From Methanothrix harundinacea (GTDB lineage Archaea > Halobacteriota > Methanosarcinia > Methanotrichales > Methanotrichaceae): a stretch of DNA of 27,261 nt. The stretch lies in NCBI GenBank assembly GCA_002502785.1, contig DAQG01000093.1, positions 1 to 27,261 on the forward strand, written 5' to 3'. The position numbers and the translations under genes are program-made. Shown one piece after another: positions 15,527-23,480 of this stretch. The stretch's first letter is position 1. The number at the start of each line of letters is the position of its first letter. The notes beneath the pieces are model-generated. The model made no database searches, was not told the origin of the DNA, and worked only from the letters and a program-made list of their open reading frames with translations.

Positions 15527-16375
15527 TCAGCCCAGCTCGAAAGTTGTCACCCCAAAGATATTTCTGATAGGAAGACCCGGATTGCCTTTGGTATACATCC
15601 GGGCGGTTTCAAAGGTCTTTGTCATATTGTACCGTTCTGCGAGCTTCAAAGCCGCTGAATTTGGTTCTGGAACGTCCAGATATACCGGATCCCCCTTTTC
15701 TGCTCGACCCGCCAACGCCGAAAAGAGCGACTCTGCGATTTTTTCATTTTCTGCAAATAGAGGTCCTATCTTGAATCCAACGCGACATGGACGGAGGACG
15801 CCGTAACCTTTCAGCCCCTCATCGCCGACAAAACCAAGGGCGACGGAGTTGGGCTGGGAGATCCAAGCTTTAAGGAAACGGCCTCTTTTTTCTGGAAAGT
15901 GGAGCGTATCGTACCTTTCCAGGTCTTCGAAGGGGACCTCCGACAGCTCAACTATCCCAGGACCAAAGATCTCTGACCCGGATCCCGTTCCCTGATAGCG
16001 GACGCTCCGGTGGAAAAGTTGAAACCCGGACTTTTTATAGGTCTCCTGCTGCTCTACGACGCTGTCAAGGCCCACGTTCCTGCCCTTCAGATAGTCCATC
16101 CCCTCGTGCCAGAGCCGAATCCCAAAACCTCGACCTCGAAACTTTTGCCTGACTATGTAGAGGCCCAGAAAGCCGAAAGACCTGCCGTAAGCCACTGCCG
16201 ATAAGCATCCTACGGGCTCGTCGCCCAAAAGGCCTATGAAGAAACCTTCCGGATCTGCCGAATAAAAACAGTCGGCGTCGTTCAGACCGGGATTCCACCC
16301 CTCCGATGCTGCCAAGTCGATCGCAAACTCGACCTCGTCCCGGCGCATCCTGCGAATTGTGTAGTCATCGCCCAT
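15527..16375 (-). CDS. GNAT-family N-acetyltransferase, two-domain
   Basis: This is an acetyl-CoA-dependent acyltransferase of the GNAT superfamily, about 282 aa. The N-terminal GNAT domain includes TIRRMRRDEVEFAIDLAASEGWNPG-type helices (split here by the turn after EGWNPG) and the acetyl-CoA pyrophosphate loop RQKFRGRGFGIRLW. The C-terminal half resembles the second domain of the Acetyltransf_18 type (GYGVLRPCRVGFKIGPLFAE, then YLDVPEPNSAALKLAERYNM). The substrate is unknown and could be a small molecule or a protein. ATG 16375 is chosen since TTTAAATAA at 16405-16413 predicts initiation near 16383; ATG 16393 would add six residues but lies ahead of that point. Confidence 0.88.
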   Translation of the reverse strand: MGDDYTIRRMRRDEVEFAIDLAASEGWNPGLNDADCFYSADPEGFFIGLLGDEPVGCLSAVAYGRSFGFLGLYIVRQKFRGRGFGIRLWHEGMDYLKGRNVGLDSVVEQQETYKKSGFQLFHRSVRYQGTGSGSEIFGPGIVELSEVPFEDLERYDTLHFPEKRGRFLKAWISQPNSVALGFVGDEGLKGYGVLRPCRVGFKIGPLFAENEKIAESLFSALAGRAEKGDPVYLDVPEPNSAALKLAERYNMTKTFETARMYTKGNPGLPIRNIFGVTTFELG

Positions 16376-16404
16376 AATTTCACGCCGTCTCATTAAAACA
16401 GATC

Positions 16405-16413
16405 TTATTTAAA
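16405..16413 (-). promoter_or_regulatory. Candidate TATA box of the GNAT gene
   Basis: On the minus strand CTTTAAATAAG stands about 30 bases before the ATG at 16375, within an otherwise GC-richer spacer. Initiation about 25 bases downstream would leave a leader of some eight bases. Confidence 0.4.
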
Positions 16414-16574
16414 GTTCAACATGCGGATGGGGTGGCTCTCCGCTGATCTGAATCTTGATGTCTGAAATTATAGATCGGAGGGCTGAGATTGCAGAGGCTT
16501 GAAAGTCGAGACAGCTTTTGGTAACAATGTACAGGTCTCAAAGGTTCCAAAGAGATATCTCAAATCGGCACTAA

Positions 16575-17297
16575 TCACCAGCCCGACCTCGCCAGGACGA
16601 AGCGGGCCACCTCCTCAGATCCGGGCCTCTCGAAGATCTCTTCGGGCGTGCCCAGCTGGACCAGCTCGCCTCCGATCAGAACGCCGATCCTGCCGGCGAG
16701 ACGCCTGGCCTGGTCCAGGTCGTGGGTCGACATCACCACCGTCAGTCCGGCGTCTCCTGCCTTCCGGATAAAGTCCTCGATCGTCTCCGCTGTCCTGGGG
16801 TCGAGGTTTGCAGTAGCCTCGTCCAGGAGGAGGAGTTCAGGCTCTGTGACCAGGGCTCTCGCCAGGGCCACCCTCTGGGCCTCGCCGCCCGAGAGGCTAA
16901 ACGCCCTTCTCTTCTCGTAACCGGAAAGGCCCACGTCCCGGAGGGCGGCTTTCACTCGATCCCGGATGTCTGGGCCAAAGCCTCCTCTTATTCTGAGGCC
17001 GTAGGACACGTTCTTCTCGACTGAGACGTTGAACATCGAGGGTTTCTGAAAGACCATGGACATCCTCCTCCTCGCCTCAAACCTCGCCTTCTCGTCTTCT
17101 GTTACGTCGACACCATCAAAGAAGACCCTACCATCGTCGGGAGGGTCGAGGAGGTCGAGGATTCGAATGAAGGTGGTCTTTCCCGAGCCGGTGGGACCGA
17201 TTATCGCCAGGGTCTCGCCTTTCCTAACCTTCAGGGACAGACCTTTCAGAATCTCGGCTCCGCCACGCCTCGCCCAGACGCATCTTGCCTCGATCAT
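16575..17297 (-). CDS. tupC: Tungstate ABC transporter ATP-binding protein
   Basis: This is the cytoplasmic ATPase that energises tungstate import through TupB. All ABC motifs are present: Walker A GPTGSGKTT, Q-loop VFQKPSMFN, signature LSGGEAQRVALARAL, Walker B LLLLDEATANLDP and H-loop STHD. The product is 240 aa, the normal size, with no C-terminal TOBE/molybdate-binding domain such as ModC carries, in agreement with the Tup type. Its ATG at 17297 overlaps the tupB stop as ATGA, with GGTGG five bases upstream. A GTG at 17303 is possible but less likely. The substrate is assigned from the clear TupA at the head of the operon. Confidence 0.93.
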   Translation of the reverse strand: MIEARCVWARRGGAEILKGLSLKVRKGETLAIIGPTGSGKTTFIRILDLLDPPDDGRVFFDGVDVTEDEKARFEARRRMSMVFQKPSMFNVSVEKNVSYGLRIRGGFGPDIRDRVKAALRDVGLSGYEKRRAFSLSGGEAQRVALARALVTEPELLLLDEATANLDPRTAETIEDFIRKAGDAGLTVVMSTHDLDQARRLAGRIGVLIGGELVQLGTPEEIFERPGSEEVARFVLARSGW

Positions 17298-17989
17298 GCC
17301 CACCAGTTCCCCTGGACCCTGTTGACGAGGAGGTTTACGATCAGAGATATCGAGACGAGGATTATCCCGAGAGCCATCGAGAACTCGATATCGCCCCGGG
17401 AAGTCTCAAGGGCGATGGCCGTAGTCAGGACCCTGGTGTAACCCCTGATGTTGCCTCCGATCATCATCGCCACCCCCACCTCGGAAAGGGCCCGGCCGAA
17501 GCCCAAGAGGACCGCCGCCAACATGGCCGCCTTCGCCTCCCTCATTATGGTGAAGATCGCCTGAACTTTCGTGGCGCCGAGGGATACGGCCGAATCCCGG
17601 ACTTGGGCGCCGATGCCACTGAGGGCGGCGATGGTCAGGCCCATCATGATCGGAGAAATGAGAATCGTCTGGCCGATCACCATCCCTCCGGGGGTGAAGA
17701 GAAGACCTAGGCTGCCGAGGGGGCCCGACCGCGATAGGAGGAGGAAGACGACGAGGCCTACGGTGACCGTCGGCAGGCTGTAGAGGGTTTGGATTAAGTT
17801 AACAACAGCCCTTTTGCCCTTAAAATTGTGGAAGTGGATGAGGCCGCCGAGGGGGACGGTGATGATGGTGGCGATGACCGTCGAGGTCACGGCTATGGCA
17901 AGGGACCTCGCCGTTATCTCCACGACGATCGGGTCGAGGGCCAGTATAAGCTCGACCGCCCTTACTAGTCCCGCCGCGATCTCATCCAA
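17294..17989 (-). CDS. tupB: Tungstate ABC transporter permease
   Basis: This is the membrane-spanning subunit of the tungstate importer. About five to six hydrophobic segments are visible, beginning with LAIAVTSTVIATIITVPLGG, and the cytoplasmic coupling loop is GATKVQAIFTIMREAKAAML followed by GFGRALSEVGVAMMIGGN. The segment RVLTTAIALETSRGD near the C-terminus is typical of TupB. I start it at TTG 17989 (231 aa, the family's usual size) because GGGTGA lies five bases upstream and the first residues DEIAAGLVRAVELIL match the usual N-terminus. The frame is open up to TTG 18040, giving 248 aa without a ribosome-binding site. It is co-transcribed between tupA and tupC. Confidence 0.93.
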   Translation of the reverse strand: MDEIAAGLVRAVELILALDPIVVEITARSLAIAVTSTVIATIITVPLGGLIHFHNFKGKRAVVNLIQTLYSLPTVTVGLVVFLLLSRSGPLGSLGLLFTPGGMVIGQTILISPIMMGLTIAALSGIGAQVRDSAVSLGATKVQAIFTIMREAKAAMLAAVLLGFGRALSEVGVAMMIGGNIRGYTRVLTTAIALETSRGDIEFSMALGIILVSISLIVNLLVNRVQGNWWA

Positions 17990-18061
17990 AGGTTTCACCC
18001 GAATATTTCGCTGGACTCCGATCAGGATTTCGAGTACCAAAGCTCAAGCTCGCGCTTGCAT

Positions 18062-19012
18062 TTACGCCGATGCCAGGCTGCAGGCCCTCTCGGCCAGAGG
18101 CAAGGCGCACTCGTCCCCAGAGCATCCGATCAGGTCGCATTTTCCTCTGGCGGGGCTGAAGAGAGGCTGGCCATAAGTATCTGTCCCGTACTCGGCGATC
18201 AGATCCTGGCCGTCGTCGGAGACGAGGTAGTTGACGAAGTTTGTCGCCATCTCGCAGTTTACGTCAGGGTAGACGGCAGGGTTCACGGGTATCGCCGCGT
18301 AGACGTTCAGGAGAACGTCGCCCTCCTCGATTAGGGGCACGAGGTCGAGGTCGCCCTGGTAGGCGAGGAAGGTAGAGGTGTCACAGAGGGTGTAGCCTTC
18401 CATCTCGTTTGTCATCAGCAGGGTCGGGCCCATCCCCTGACCGGCTTCGACGTACCAGGAGCCGGAAGATGGGACCTCGTCGTAGCCGATGCCCGCGCTA
18501 TCCCAGAGGAGCTTCTCTCTCGCGTGGGTTCCTGAGTCGTCGCCCCTGGAGACGAACTTGATCTGAGCGGGTTTTTCCATGCCTTTCTCCATGATCGTCT
18601 CCATCGCCTCGGAGACGGTCATGCCCTTTATCCCAGCGGGGTCGTCCTCGGGGCCGACGATGATGAAGTAGTTGTAGGCAAAGCAGGTTCTTGAAAGGCC
18701 GTAGCCCACCTCGATGAACTTTCTCTCCCTCACCACGTCGTGGACGAGAATCAGGTCGGCGTCACCCTTCTCGGCGCGCTCGATCGCAATTCCCGTCCCG
18801 CCGGAGACGGTGCGGACATCGACGTCGTACATCTCCTCGAAGATGGTCTCCATTTCGTCCAGGAGCAATGTGTCGTAGAGGCTGGTGGTCGTAGAGATTC
18901 GAAGCAGCTCTTTCTGGCCGGAACCGGCCTCGTCGTCTGCAGCCGATGTTGCGGTGCAGAGGAGGGCCAGGATCAGGGCCAGGCACGATATTCCCAGATA
19001 TCTTCCCTTCAT
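18062..19012 (-). CDS. tupA: Tungstate-binding periplasmic-type protein
   Basis: This is the extracytoplasmic binding protein that captures tungstate for TupBC. A signal peptide (MKGRYLGISCLALILALLCT then ATSA) precedes the mature chain. TupA family motifs follow in order: STTTSLYDT, SGGTGIAIERA, GDADLILVHD, YNYFIIVGPEDDPAGI, FVSRGDDSGTHAREK, GSWYVEAGQGMG and EGYTLCDTSTF. ATG 19012 is preferred to TTG 19021. TTTTATAG on the minus strand at 19043-19050 is a well-spaced TATA box. Unusually, the C-terminal 26 residues add four Cys (in KCDLIGC, DEC and RAC) that are not part of the family fold. Tungstate would serve formylmethanofuran or aldehyde-oxidising enzymes. Confidence 0.94.
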   Translation of the reverse strand: MKGRYLGISCLALILALLCTATSAADDEAGSGQKELLRISTTTSLYDTLLLDEMETIFEEMYDVDVRTVSGGTGIAIERAEKGDADLILVHDVVRERKFIEVGYGLSRTCFAYNYFIIVGPEDDPAGIKGMTVSEAMETIMEKGMEKPAQIKFVSRGDDSGTHAREKLLWDSAGIGYDEVPSSGSWYVEAGQGMGPTLLMTNEMEGYTLCDTSTFLAYQGDLDLVPLIEEGDVLLNVYAAIPVNPAVYPDVNCEMATNFVNYLVSDDGQDLIAEYGTDTYGQPLFSPARGKCDLIGCSGDECALPLAERACSLASA

Positions 19013-19042
19013 AACGATCAACGGGTTGAATGGAAACGATTA

Positions 19043-19050
19043 CTATAAAA
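19043..19050 (-). promoter_or_regulatory. Candidate TATA box of the tupABC operon
   Basis: On the minus strand TTTTATAG precedes ATG 19012 by about 31-38 bases, so initiation is expected about 8-10 bases before the start codon. No oxyanion-regulator operator was recognised beside it. Confidence 0.45.
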
Positions 19051-19205
19051 GGGTTATGTCAACGATTCTCGAAGGGTGGGCGGAGATCCGCTGAAGGGGA
19101 CTCTGGAAGGGTAAAAAGGTGGGGGATGAAGTTCGAGGAGGGAGAAAGGTGGCCAACGTATCTTTGCATAATATCTTTTTTTCGAGATTGCATTGGTATC
19201 TAGCA
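19051..19205. other. Spacer upstream of the tup operon, nothing identified
   Basis: This spacer lies between the tup promoter and the stop of the pentapeptide-type gene, both on the minus strand. It holds short A/G- and T-rich runs but no open frame of note, strong hairpin or repeat that I could support. Confidence 0.3.
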
Positions 19206-20828
19206 TCACCTTATCAGATAGGTCTTGCTGATCGCGGTGATCAGAAGAGCCAAGAAAACGTAGCCTAGAAACCGCTCTAGCATGATGAGGAACCTATGCT
19301 TTTCAGCCCTGTACTCGATGGTGGGGTAAAGGAAGGACGCGAAGCCTAAGGTGAAGGTCACGATAATTAAGCTGAAAATGAACGGGTCGAAGAAGGTGAG
19401 CTCTCCACTCTTAAAGACAGTATTTATCTCGCTGGCTTCAAACGTGCCGTTCACTGTCGGTCCATCAGTGGGATTTTCTACACGTTCCTCCCTGATGTAC
19501 TTCTTGATGCTTCCACAGTAGCTGAAGACTAGTCCAAAACCTAGAATTACGGATACAATCCAAACCACCGTTCGAAGCGGTTTCACCCCATATCCGTATA
19601 GGATCCATTCGAAAGTGTCTGTGATCTTCTCTAAAGATATCGGCTCATTCATCCTGCATTTATTCCTGTATTCGTAGTAGCAGTCGTTTAAGTCCTCGAA
19701 CCATCCAAGGTTTGCGTAGTTCCTAATCAGGGCGAGGTAGGCGTCATCGTCTGATACGAACAGCTGATGATCGTCTATCGATTCCCAGGGGAGAAGGAGC
19801 CGGAGGACACCGGTTCGAGTCAGATCGAGGTGGCTGCCAAAAGTTGTATTTTCGAAATAGGCATTGCCGTCGAACTGAGCATCCTCAAAGCTCGCGCTTC
19901 CGTTGAACATTGCCGAGTTGAAGTAAGCACGATTACTGAACTGTGCATACCTGAAGCCTGAACTTCCGTTGAACGTGGTATCTGAAAAATCAGCAATTTC
20001 TTTAAACTTTACTTCCCAGAATCTGGCATTTCCTGAGAAATTCGCCCACATGAAGTAAGCAACTCCGCCCGAGAATACCGCTCCATCGAAGTGGGCAGTT
20101 TTGTTGAATTCAGTTCCACCGAAATATGCATCACCGCCAAAGCGAACTCCTCCAAAATTGCTATCGGATCCAAATCGAACTTTTGAAAATTGGGTATCTT
20201 TATCGAATTGAGCATCCCCAAATCTGGAGGTTCCATTAAATTGAACGAACCAAAAGTCAGCATATCCTTGAAATAAAGTCCTTCCAAAAACGACATCCTC
20301 GCTAAATGTAGCGTACCTGAAATAGACGATTTTACAAAACTTGGCAGCATTGAAATCGGTCCATCCGATGAACTGGGCGCCTTCAAAATAAGCATCTTCT
20401 GTGAAATTCGCACGCCAGAAGTGGGCTGTTTCGTTAAATCGAACATTATTAAAAGTGGTATATCCGTTAAATCGAGCCCTCTCGAAGGAGGCTCCACTAC
20501 CAAACAGAGCTTTATTAAAACCAGTGTATCCGTTAAATTGTGAATCCCTGAAGTAGGCATCGCCACCTCTAAACTTAGCTCTCAGGAACCAAGCGTCTCT
20601 GGTGAAATTGGTGCCCCTAAAATTAACCGGTCCCCGAAATACGGTGTCGTTGAAGTGAACAGTCCCGAGGGTCCTTCCGCTCAGGTCCAGGTCTCCCTCG
20701 ACGATTACGCCGTCGTAATGGACCGGCTCGCCTCGCTCGATTTTCTCCATTATCTCGCTCGCCTGAACGATCCTGCGGGAGTCGGGCGCGCCCTGAGCTA
20801 AGCCCACGAAAAGAAGCGCCGCCAGCAC
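19206..20828 (-). CDS. Pentapeptide-type solenoid fused to channel-like membrane domain
   Basis: This is an exported or membrane protein of at least 540 aa. After a signal-like segment (LAALLFVGLAQGA), residues from about 45 to 330 form a Phe-rich pentapeptide-type repeat. Phe recurs every five or six residues, as in ANFTEDAYFEGAQF and AQFNGTSRFGDAQF-like units, consistent with a quadrilateral beta-solenoid. A short soluble linker leads to two membrane helices (TVVWIVSVILGFGLVFSYC and GYVFLALLITAISKTYLI) flanking DPFIFSLIIVTFTLGFASFL. This is laid out like a two-helix K+ channel, but the selectivity-filter position is degenerate (GFAS). GTG 20828 is the only standard start and truncates the signal peptide; ACG 20855, five bases after GGAGGGAG, looks better. 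The role is unknown. Confidence 0.8.
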   Translation of the reverse strand: MLAALLFVGLAQGAPDSRRIVQASEIMEKIERGEPVHYDGVIVEGDLDLSGRTLGTVHFNDTVFRGPVNFRGTNFTRDAWFLRAKFRGGDAYFRDSQFNGYTGFNKALFGSGASFERARFNGYTTFNNVRFNETAHFWRANFTEDAYFEGAQFIGWTDFNAAKFCKIVYFRYATFSEDVVFGRTLFQGYADFWFVQFNGTSRFGDAQFDKDTQFSKVRFGSDSNFGGVRFGGDAYFGGTEFNKTAHFDGAVFSGGVAYFMWANFSGNARFWEVKFKEIADFSDTTFNGSSGFRYAQFSNRAYFNSAMFNGSASFEDAQFDGNAYFENTTFGSHLDLTRTGVLRLLLPWESIDDHQLFVSDDDAYLALIRNYANLGWFEDLNDCYYEYRNKCRMNEPISLEKITDTFEWILYGYGVKPLRTVVWIVSVILGFGLVFSYCGSIKKYIREERVENPTDGPTVNGTFEASEINTVFKSGELTFFDPFIFSLIIVTFTLGFASFLYPTIEYRAEKHRFLIMLERFLGYVFLALLITAISKTYLIR

Positions 20829-20852
20829 CAGTGCCAGGATCGAAGCCGGTCT

Positions 20853-20868
20853 CGTCGAATCTCCCTCC
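20853..20868 (-). promoter_or_regulatory. Strong ribosome-binding site followed by ACG
   Basis: On the minus strand GGAGGGAG (20861-20868) is followed by ATTCG and then ACG at 20853-20855. The ACG is in frame with the pentapeptide-type protein. Starting there restores an Arg-containing n-region (RPASILALVL) ahead of the hydrophobic core, so this site probably decides the start despite the non-standard codon. Confidence 0.5.
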
Positions 20869-21007
20869 GGAGGAGGACTTTCGCACTAATCTGCAAAAAA
20901 GATTTGGTTGTCCATCTTTTCTATCAGAGATGACTACCTAATGAGCCGATCGACCCAGCGGGGCAAAAAGTACTTCCTCTCGGAAAATCCTCTTTTCTGG
21001 CAGCTTC

Positions 21008-22978
21008 ATGACCAAATCAAGCCAAATTCCAGATTCAGCCCAAAAGCCCCAGTTCAGCCTCGCCTCCGACTTCGAGCCGAAGGGCTCCCAGCCAGAGGCG
21101 ATCGAAAAGCTCGTATGTGGCCTTGAGTCGGGGCAGAGGTTTCAGACCCTCCTCGGCGTCACAGGCTCGGGCAAGACCTACACCGTCGCCAAGGTCATCG
21201 ACGCCGTCAAAAAGCCGACGCTGGTTATCGCCCACAACAAGACCCTGGCAGCCCAGCTCTACAGCGAGTTCCGGGAGTTCTTCCCAGAGAACAGGGTCGA
21301 GTACTTCGTCTCCTACTACGACTACTACCAGCCCGAGTCCTACATCCCGGCCAAAGACCAGTACATCGAGAAGGACGCCACCATCAACCCCAAGATCGAA
21401 CAGATGCGGCTTGCGGCGACGGCGTCTCTCTTGTCCCGGCAGGACGTGATCGTGGTGGCTTCTGTATCTTGTATCTACGGCCTCGGAAACCCCGAGAACT
21501 TTCTGAAGATGGGATTTGAGCTAAAGGTCGGTGACCGGATATCCCGAAGGGATATTCTCGAAAGGCTCGTCTCGATCCAGTACGAGAGAAATGACATGGA
21601 GCTAGCGCCGGGCCGGTTCCGGGTTAAGGGGGAGACGATCGACCTCGTCCCCGGTTACTTCAACGACATCGTGAGGGTGGAATTGTTCGGAGACGAGGTG
21701 GACCGAATCACCGAGATCGACCGGCAGACCGGCGAGCGGCGGGAGGATATGAAGTACTTCTACGTCTACCCCGCCCGCCACTACGTCATCCCCGAAGAGG
21801 AGCAGAAGGGGGCGATCGATTCGATCCTGGCGGAGCTGGAGGAGAGGCTGCCGGAGCTTGATATGCTCGAAGCCCACCGCCTCCGGCAGAGGACGCTTTA
21901 CGACATCGAGATGATAAACGAGACGGGAAGCTGCAAAGGGATCGAGAACTACTCCCGCCACTTCGACGGAAGGCGCCCCGGCGAGCCCCCCTACTGCCTC
22001 CTCGACTACTTTCCCGACGACTTTCTTTTGGTGATCGACGAGAGCCACCAGACGATCCCCCAGCTCCGGGCGATGTACAAGGGCGATCGGTCCCGGAAAA
22101 AGAGCCTCGTCGACTACGGCTTCAGGCTTCCCAGCGCCTACAACAACCGGCCGCTTCGGTTCGAGGAGTTCGAGCGTTTCATGAGACGGACGATCTTCGT
22201 CTCGGCAACCCCCGGCCCATTCGAGCTGGAGCGTTCGTCCCAGGTTGTCGAGCAGATCATCCGCCCGACGGGCCTCCTGGACCCAGAGGTGGAGATAAGG
22301 CCCGTGGAGGGGCAGGTCAGAGACGTGATGGAAGAGATCGGGCGGGTCGTCGATCAGGGCGACCGGGCTCTTGTGACGACCCTCACTAAGAAACTCGCCG
22401 AGGAGCTGACGGACTTTCTCGCCAAAAACGGGATTCGGGCCCGCTATCTCCACTCCGAGATCCAGACGATCGAGAGGACCGAGATCATCCGGGAGCTCCG
22501 ACTCGGAAAGTTCGACGTCCTCGTGGGGATCAACCTCCTCCGGGAGGGGCTCGACATCCCCGAGGTCGGTTTCATCGGGATATTGGACGCGGACAAGGAA
22601 GGTTTCCTCAGAGACGAAAAGAGCCTCATCCAGACGATCGGAAGAGCCTCCAGGAACGCCAACTCAAGGGTCGTCCTCTACGCCGACAGGATGACCGACT
22701 CGGTCAGGGTCGCAGTCAGAAAGACCGAAGAGAGGCGCGCCCTCCAGATGAGGTACAACTCCGAGCACAACATCATCCCTCAGACGATAAAAAAGCCGAT
22801 TCGGGAGAAGGTTGTGGAGATAACAGATACAAGACACATCCCCAAGTCCGACATCCCGAACCTGGTGATCGAGCTCGAGGCCGATATGAGAGCTGCCGCC
22901 GAGGTTCTCGACTTCGAGCGGGCTATACGGCTGAGGGACACGATCAAAAAGTTGGAGAAAGAGATGAAAGTTGTGTGA
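21008..22978 (+). CDS. uvrB: UvrABC excinuclease subunit B
   Basis: UvrB is the damage-verifying helicase-like subunit of bacterial-type nucleotide excision repair. It is handed DNA by UvrA and recruits UvrC. The full-length 656-aa protein shows Walker A GVTGSGKT, the beta-hairpin with Tyr cluster YYDYYQPESYIPAKDQYIEK, Walker B LLVIDESHQT, SATPGPFE, the helicase motifs LREGLDIPEV and QTIGRASRNANSRV, and the C-terminal UVR domain (ELEADMRAAAEVLDFERAIR). ATG 21008 gives a short Ser/Gln-rich lead before the conserved FEPKGSQPEAI. Such genes in methanogens are thought to have come from bacteria. UvrA and UvrC are not in this window; the gene stands alone. Confidence 0.97.
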   Translation: MTKSSQIPDSAQKPQFSLASDFEPKGSQPEAIEKLVCGLESGQRFQTLLGVTGSGKTYTVAKVIDAVKKPTLVIAHNKTLAAQLYSEFREFFPENRVEYFVSYYDYYQPESYIPAKDQYIEKDATINPKIEQMRLAATASLLSRQDVIVVASVSCIYGLGNPENFLKMGFELKVGDRISRRDILERLVSIQYERNDMELAPGRFRVKGETIDLVPGYFNDIVRVELFGDEVDRITEIDRQTGERREDMKYFYVYPARHYVIPEEEQKGAIDSILAELEERLPELDMLEAHRLRQRTLYDIEMINETGSCKGIENYSRHFDGRRPGEPPYCLLDYFPDDFLLVIDESHQTIPQLRAMYKGDRSRKKSLVDYGFRLPSAYNNRPLRFEEFERFMRRTIFVSATPGPFELERSSQVVEQIIRPTGLLDPEVEIRPVEGQVRDVMEEIGRVVDQGDRALVTTLTKKLAEELTDFLAKNGIRARYLHSEIQTIERTEIIRELRLGKFDVLVGINLLREGLDIPEVGFIGILDADKEGFLRDEKSLIQTIGRASRNANSRVVLYADRMTDSVRVAVRKTEERRALQMRYNSEHNIIPQTIKKPIREKVVEITDTRHIPKSDIPNLVIELEADMRAAAEVLDFERAIRLRDTIKKLEKEMKVV

Positions 22979-23027
22979 AGGGCCGACCAGCATTCAGCTC
23001 CGATCGACCACCTTCCCGCAAATTCGC

Positions 23028-23348
23028 CTAATCTTCCAGATCGTACAGAATCTTCATCGCCTTGGTGAAGGGAGGCATCCCCGACGTCAAGAGAACCACC
23101 CTCAGAACGTCGACGATCTCGTCTTTCGTGATGCTGAACTCCTTCATCGCGCTCATCATCTGCTTTTCCGTGGCCCGCTTATCAGCAGATGCCGCATTGA
23201 TGCCCAGGGCTATCAGCTTCTGGGTCCTGTAGTCCAAGACCTTGCCGGTGTAGATCGCCTCGTTCAAGCCGACGATGGCTTCGTAAAGGTCGGGGTAATC
23301 TTTTTTAACGTTGACCATCCCTTCGCCGAAGAATACCTCTTCTTTCAT
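23028..23348 (-). CDS. Carboxymuconolactone decarboxylase-family protein
   Basis: This is a 106-aa, all-helical protein of the AhpD-like/CMD superfamily. The pattern DLYEAIVGLNEAIYTGKVLD, RTQKLIALGINAA and DEIVDVLRVVLLTSGMP is the family core. The paired Cys (CxxC) that gives AhpD its peroxidase/disulfide activity is absent. The corresponding stretch reads ASADKRATEKQMMSAM, so a redox role like AhpD is unlikely. Small CMD proteins without CxxC are common in archaea and their function is not settled. ATG 23348 has an excellent AGGAGG seven bases upstream and a TATA-rich stretch beyond. It is convergent with uvrB, with 49 bases between stops. Confidence 0.9.
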   Translation of the reverse strand: MKEEVFFGEGMVNVKKDYPDLYEAIVGLNEAIYTGKVLDYRTQKLIALGINAASADKRATEKQMMSAMKEFSITKDEIVDVLRVVLLTSGMPPFTKAMKILYDLED

Positions 23349-23380
23349 TTTTAGGCCTCCTGCATTTACTTGGTTCTCTT

Positions 23381-23394
23381 ATATTTTATATCTT
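23381..23394 (-). promoter_or_regulatory. Candidate TATA box of the CMD-family gene
   Basis: On the minus strand GATATAAAATATAA lies about 33-46 bases before ATG 23348. The AGGAGG at 23356-23361 falls between the expected initiation site and the start codon, which fits a short-leader mRNA. Confidence 0.5.
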
Positions 23395-23440
23395 TCTCCG
23401 CCTATGTTCAAAATAATCTCGAACCTTTTTGGATCTGAAA

Positions 23441-23480
23441 TCGCCCTTCTGAAAAGAGAACTTCAGAATTAGAAGGGCGA
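23441..23480. repeat. Perfect 10-base inverted repeat
   Basis: TCGCCCTTCT (23441-23450) and AGAAGGGCGA (23471-23480) are exact complements with a 20-base interior that itself holds GAA and TTC. It lies about 50 bases upstream of the CMD-gene TATA element. It could be an operator or a transcript hairpin. No T-run follows on either strand, so it does not look like an intrinsic terminator. Confidence 0.6.

Noticed and set aside
16552..16561. Perfect palindrome GAGATATCTC downstream of the GNAT promoter spacer
   Set aside because: It is a single ten-base palindrome just 3' of the tupC stop, with no promoter or repeat partner; chance occurrence is plausible.
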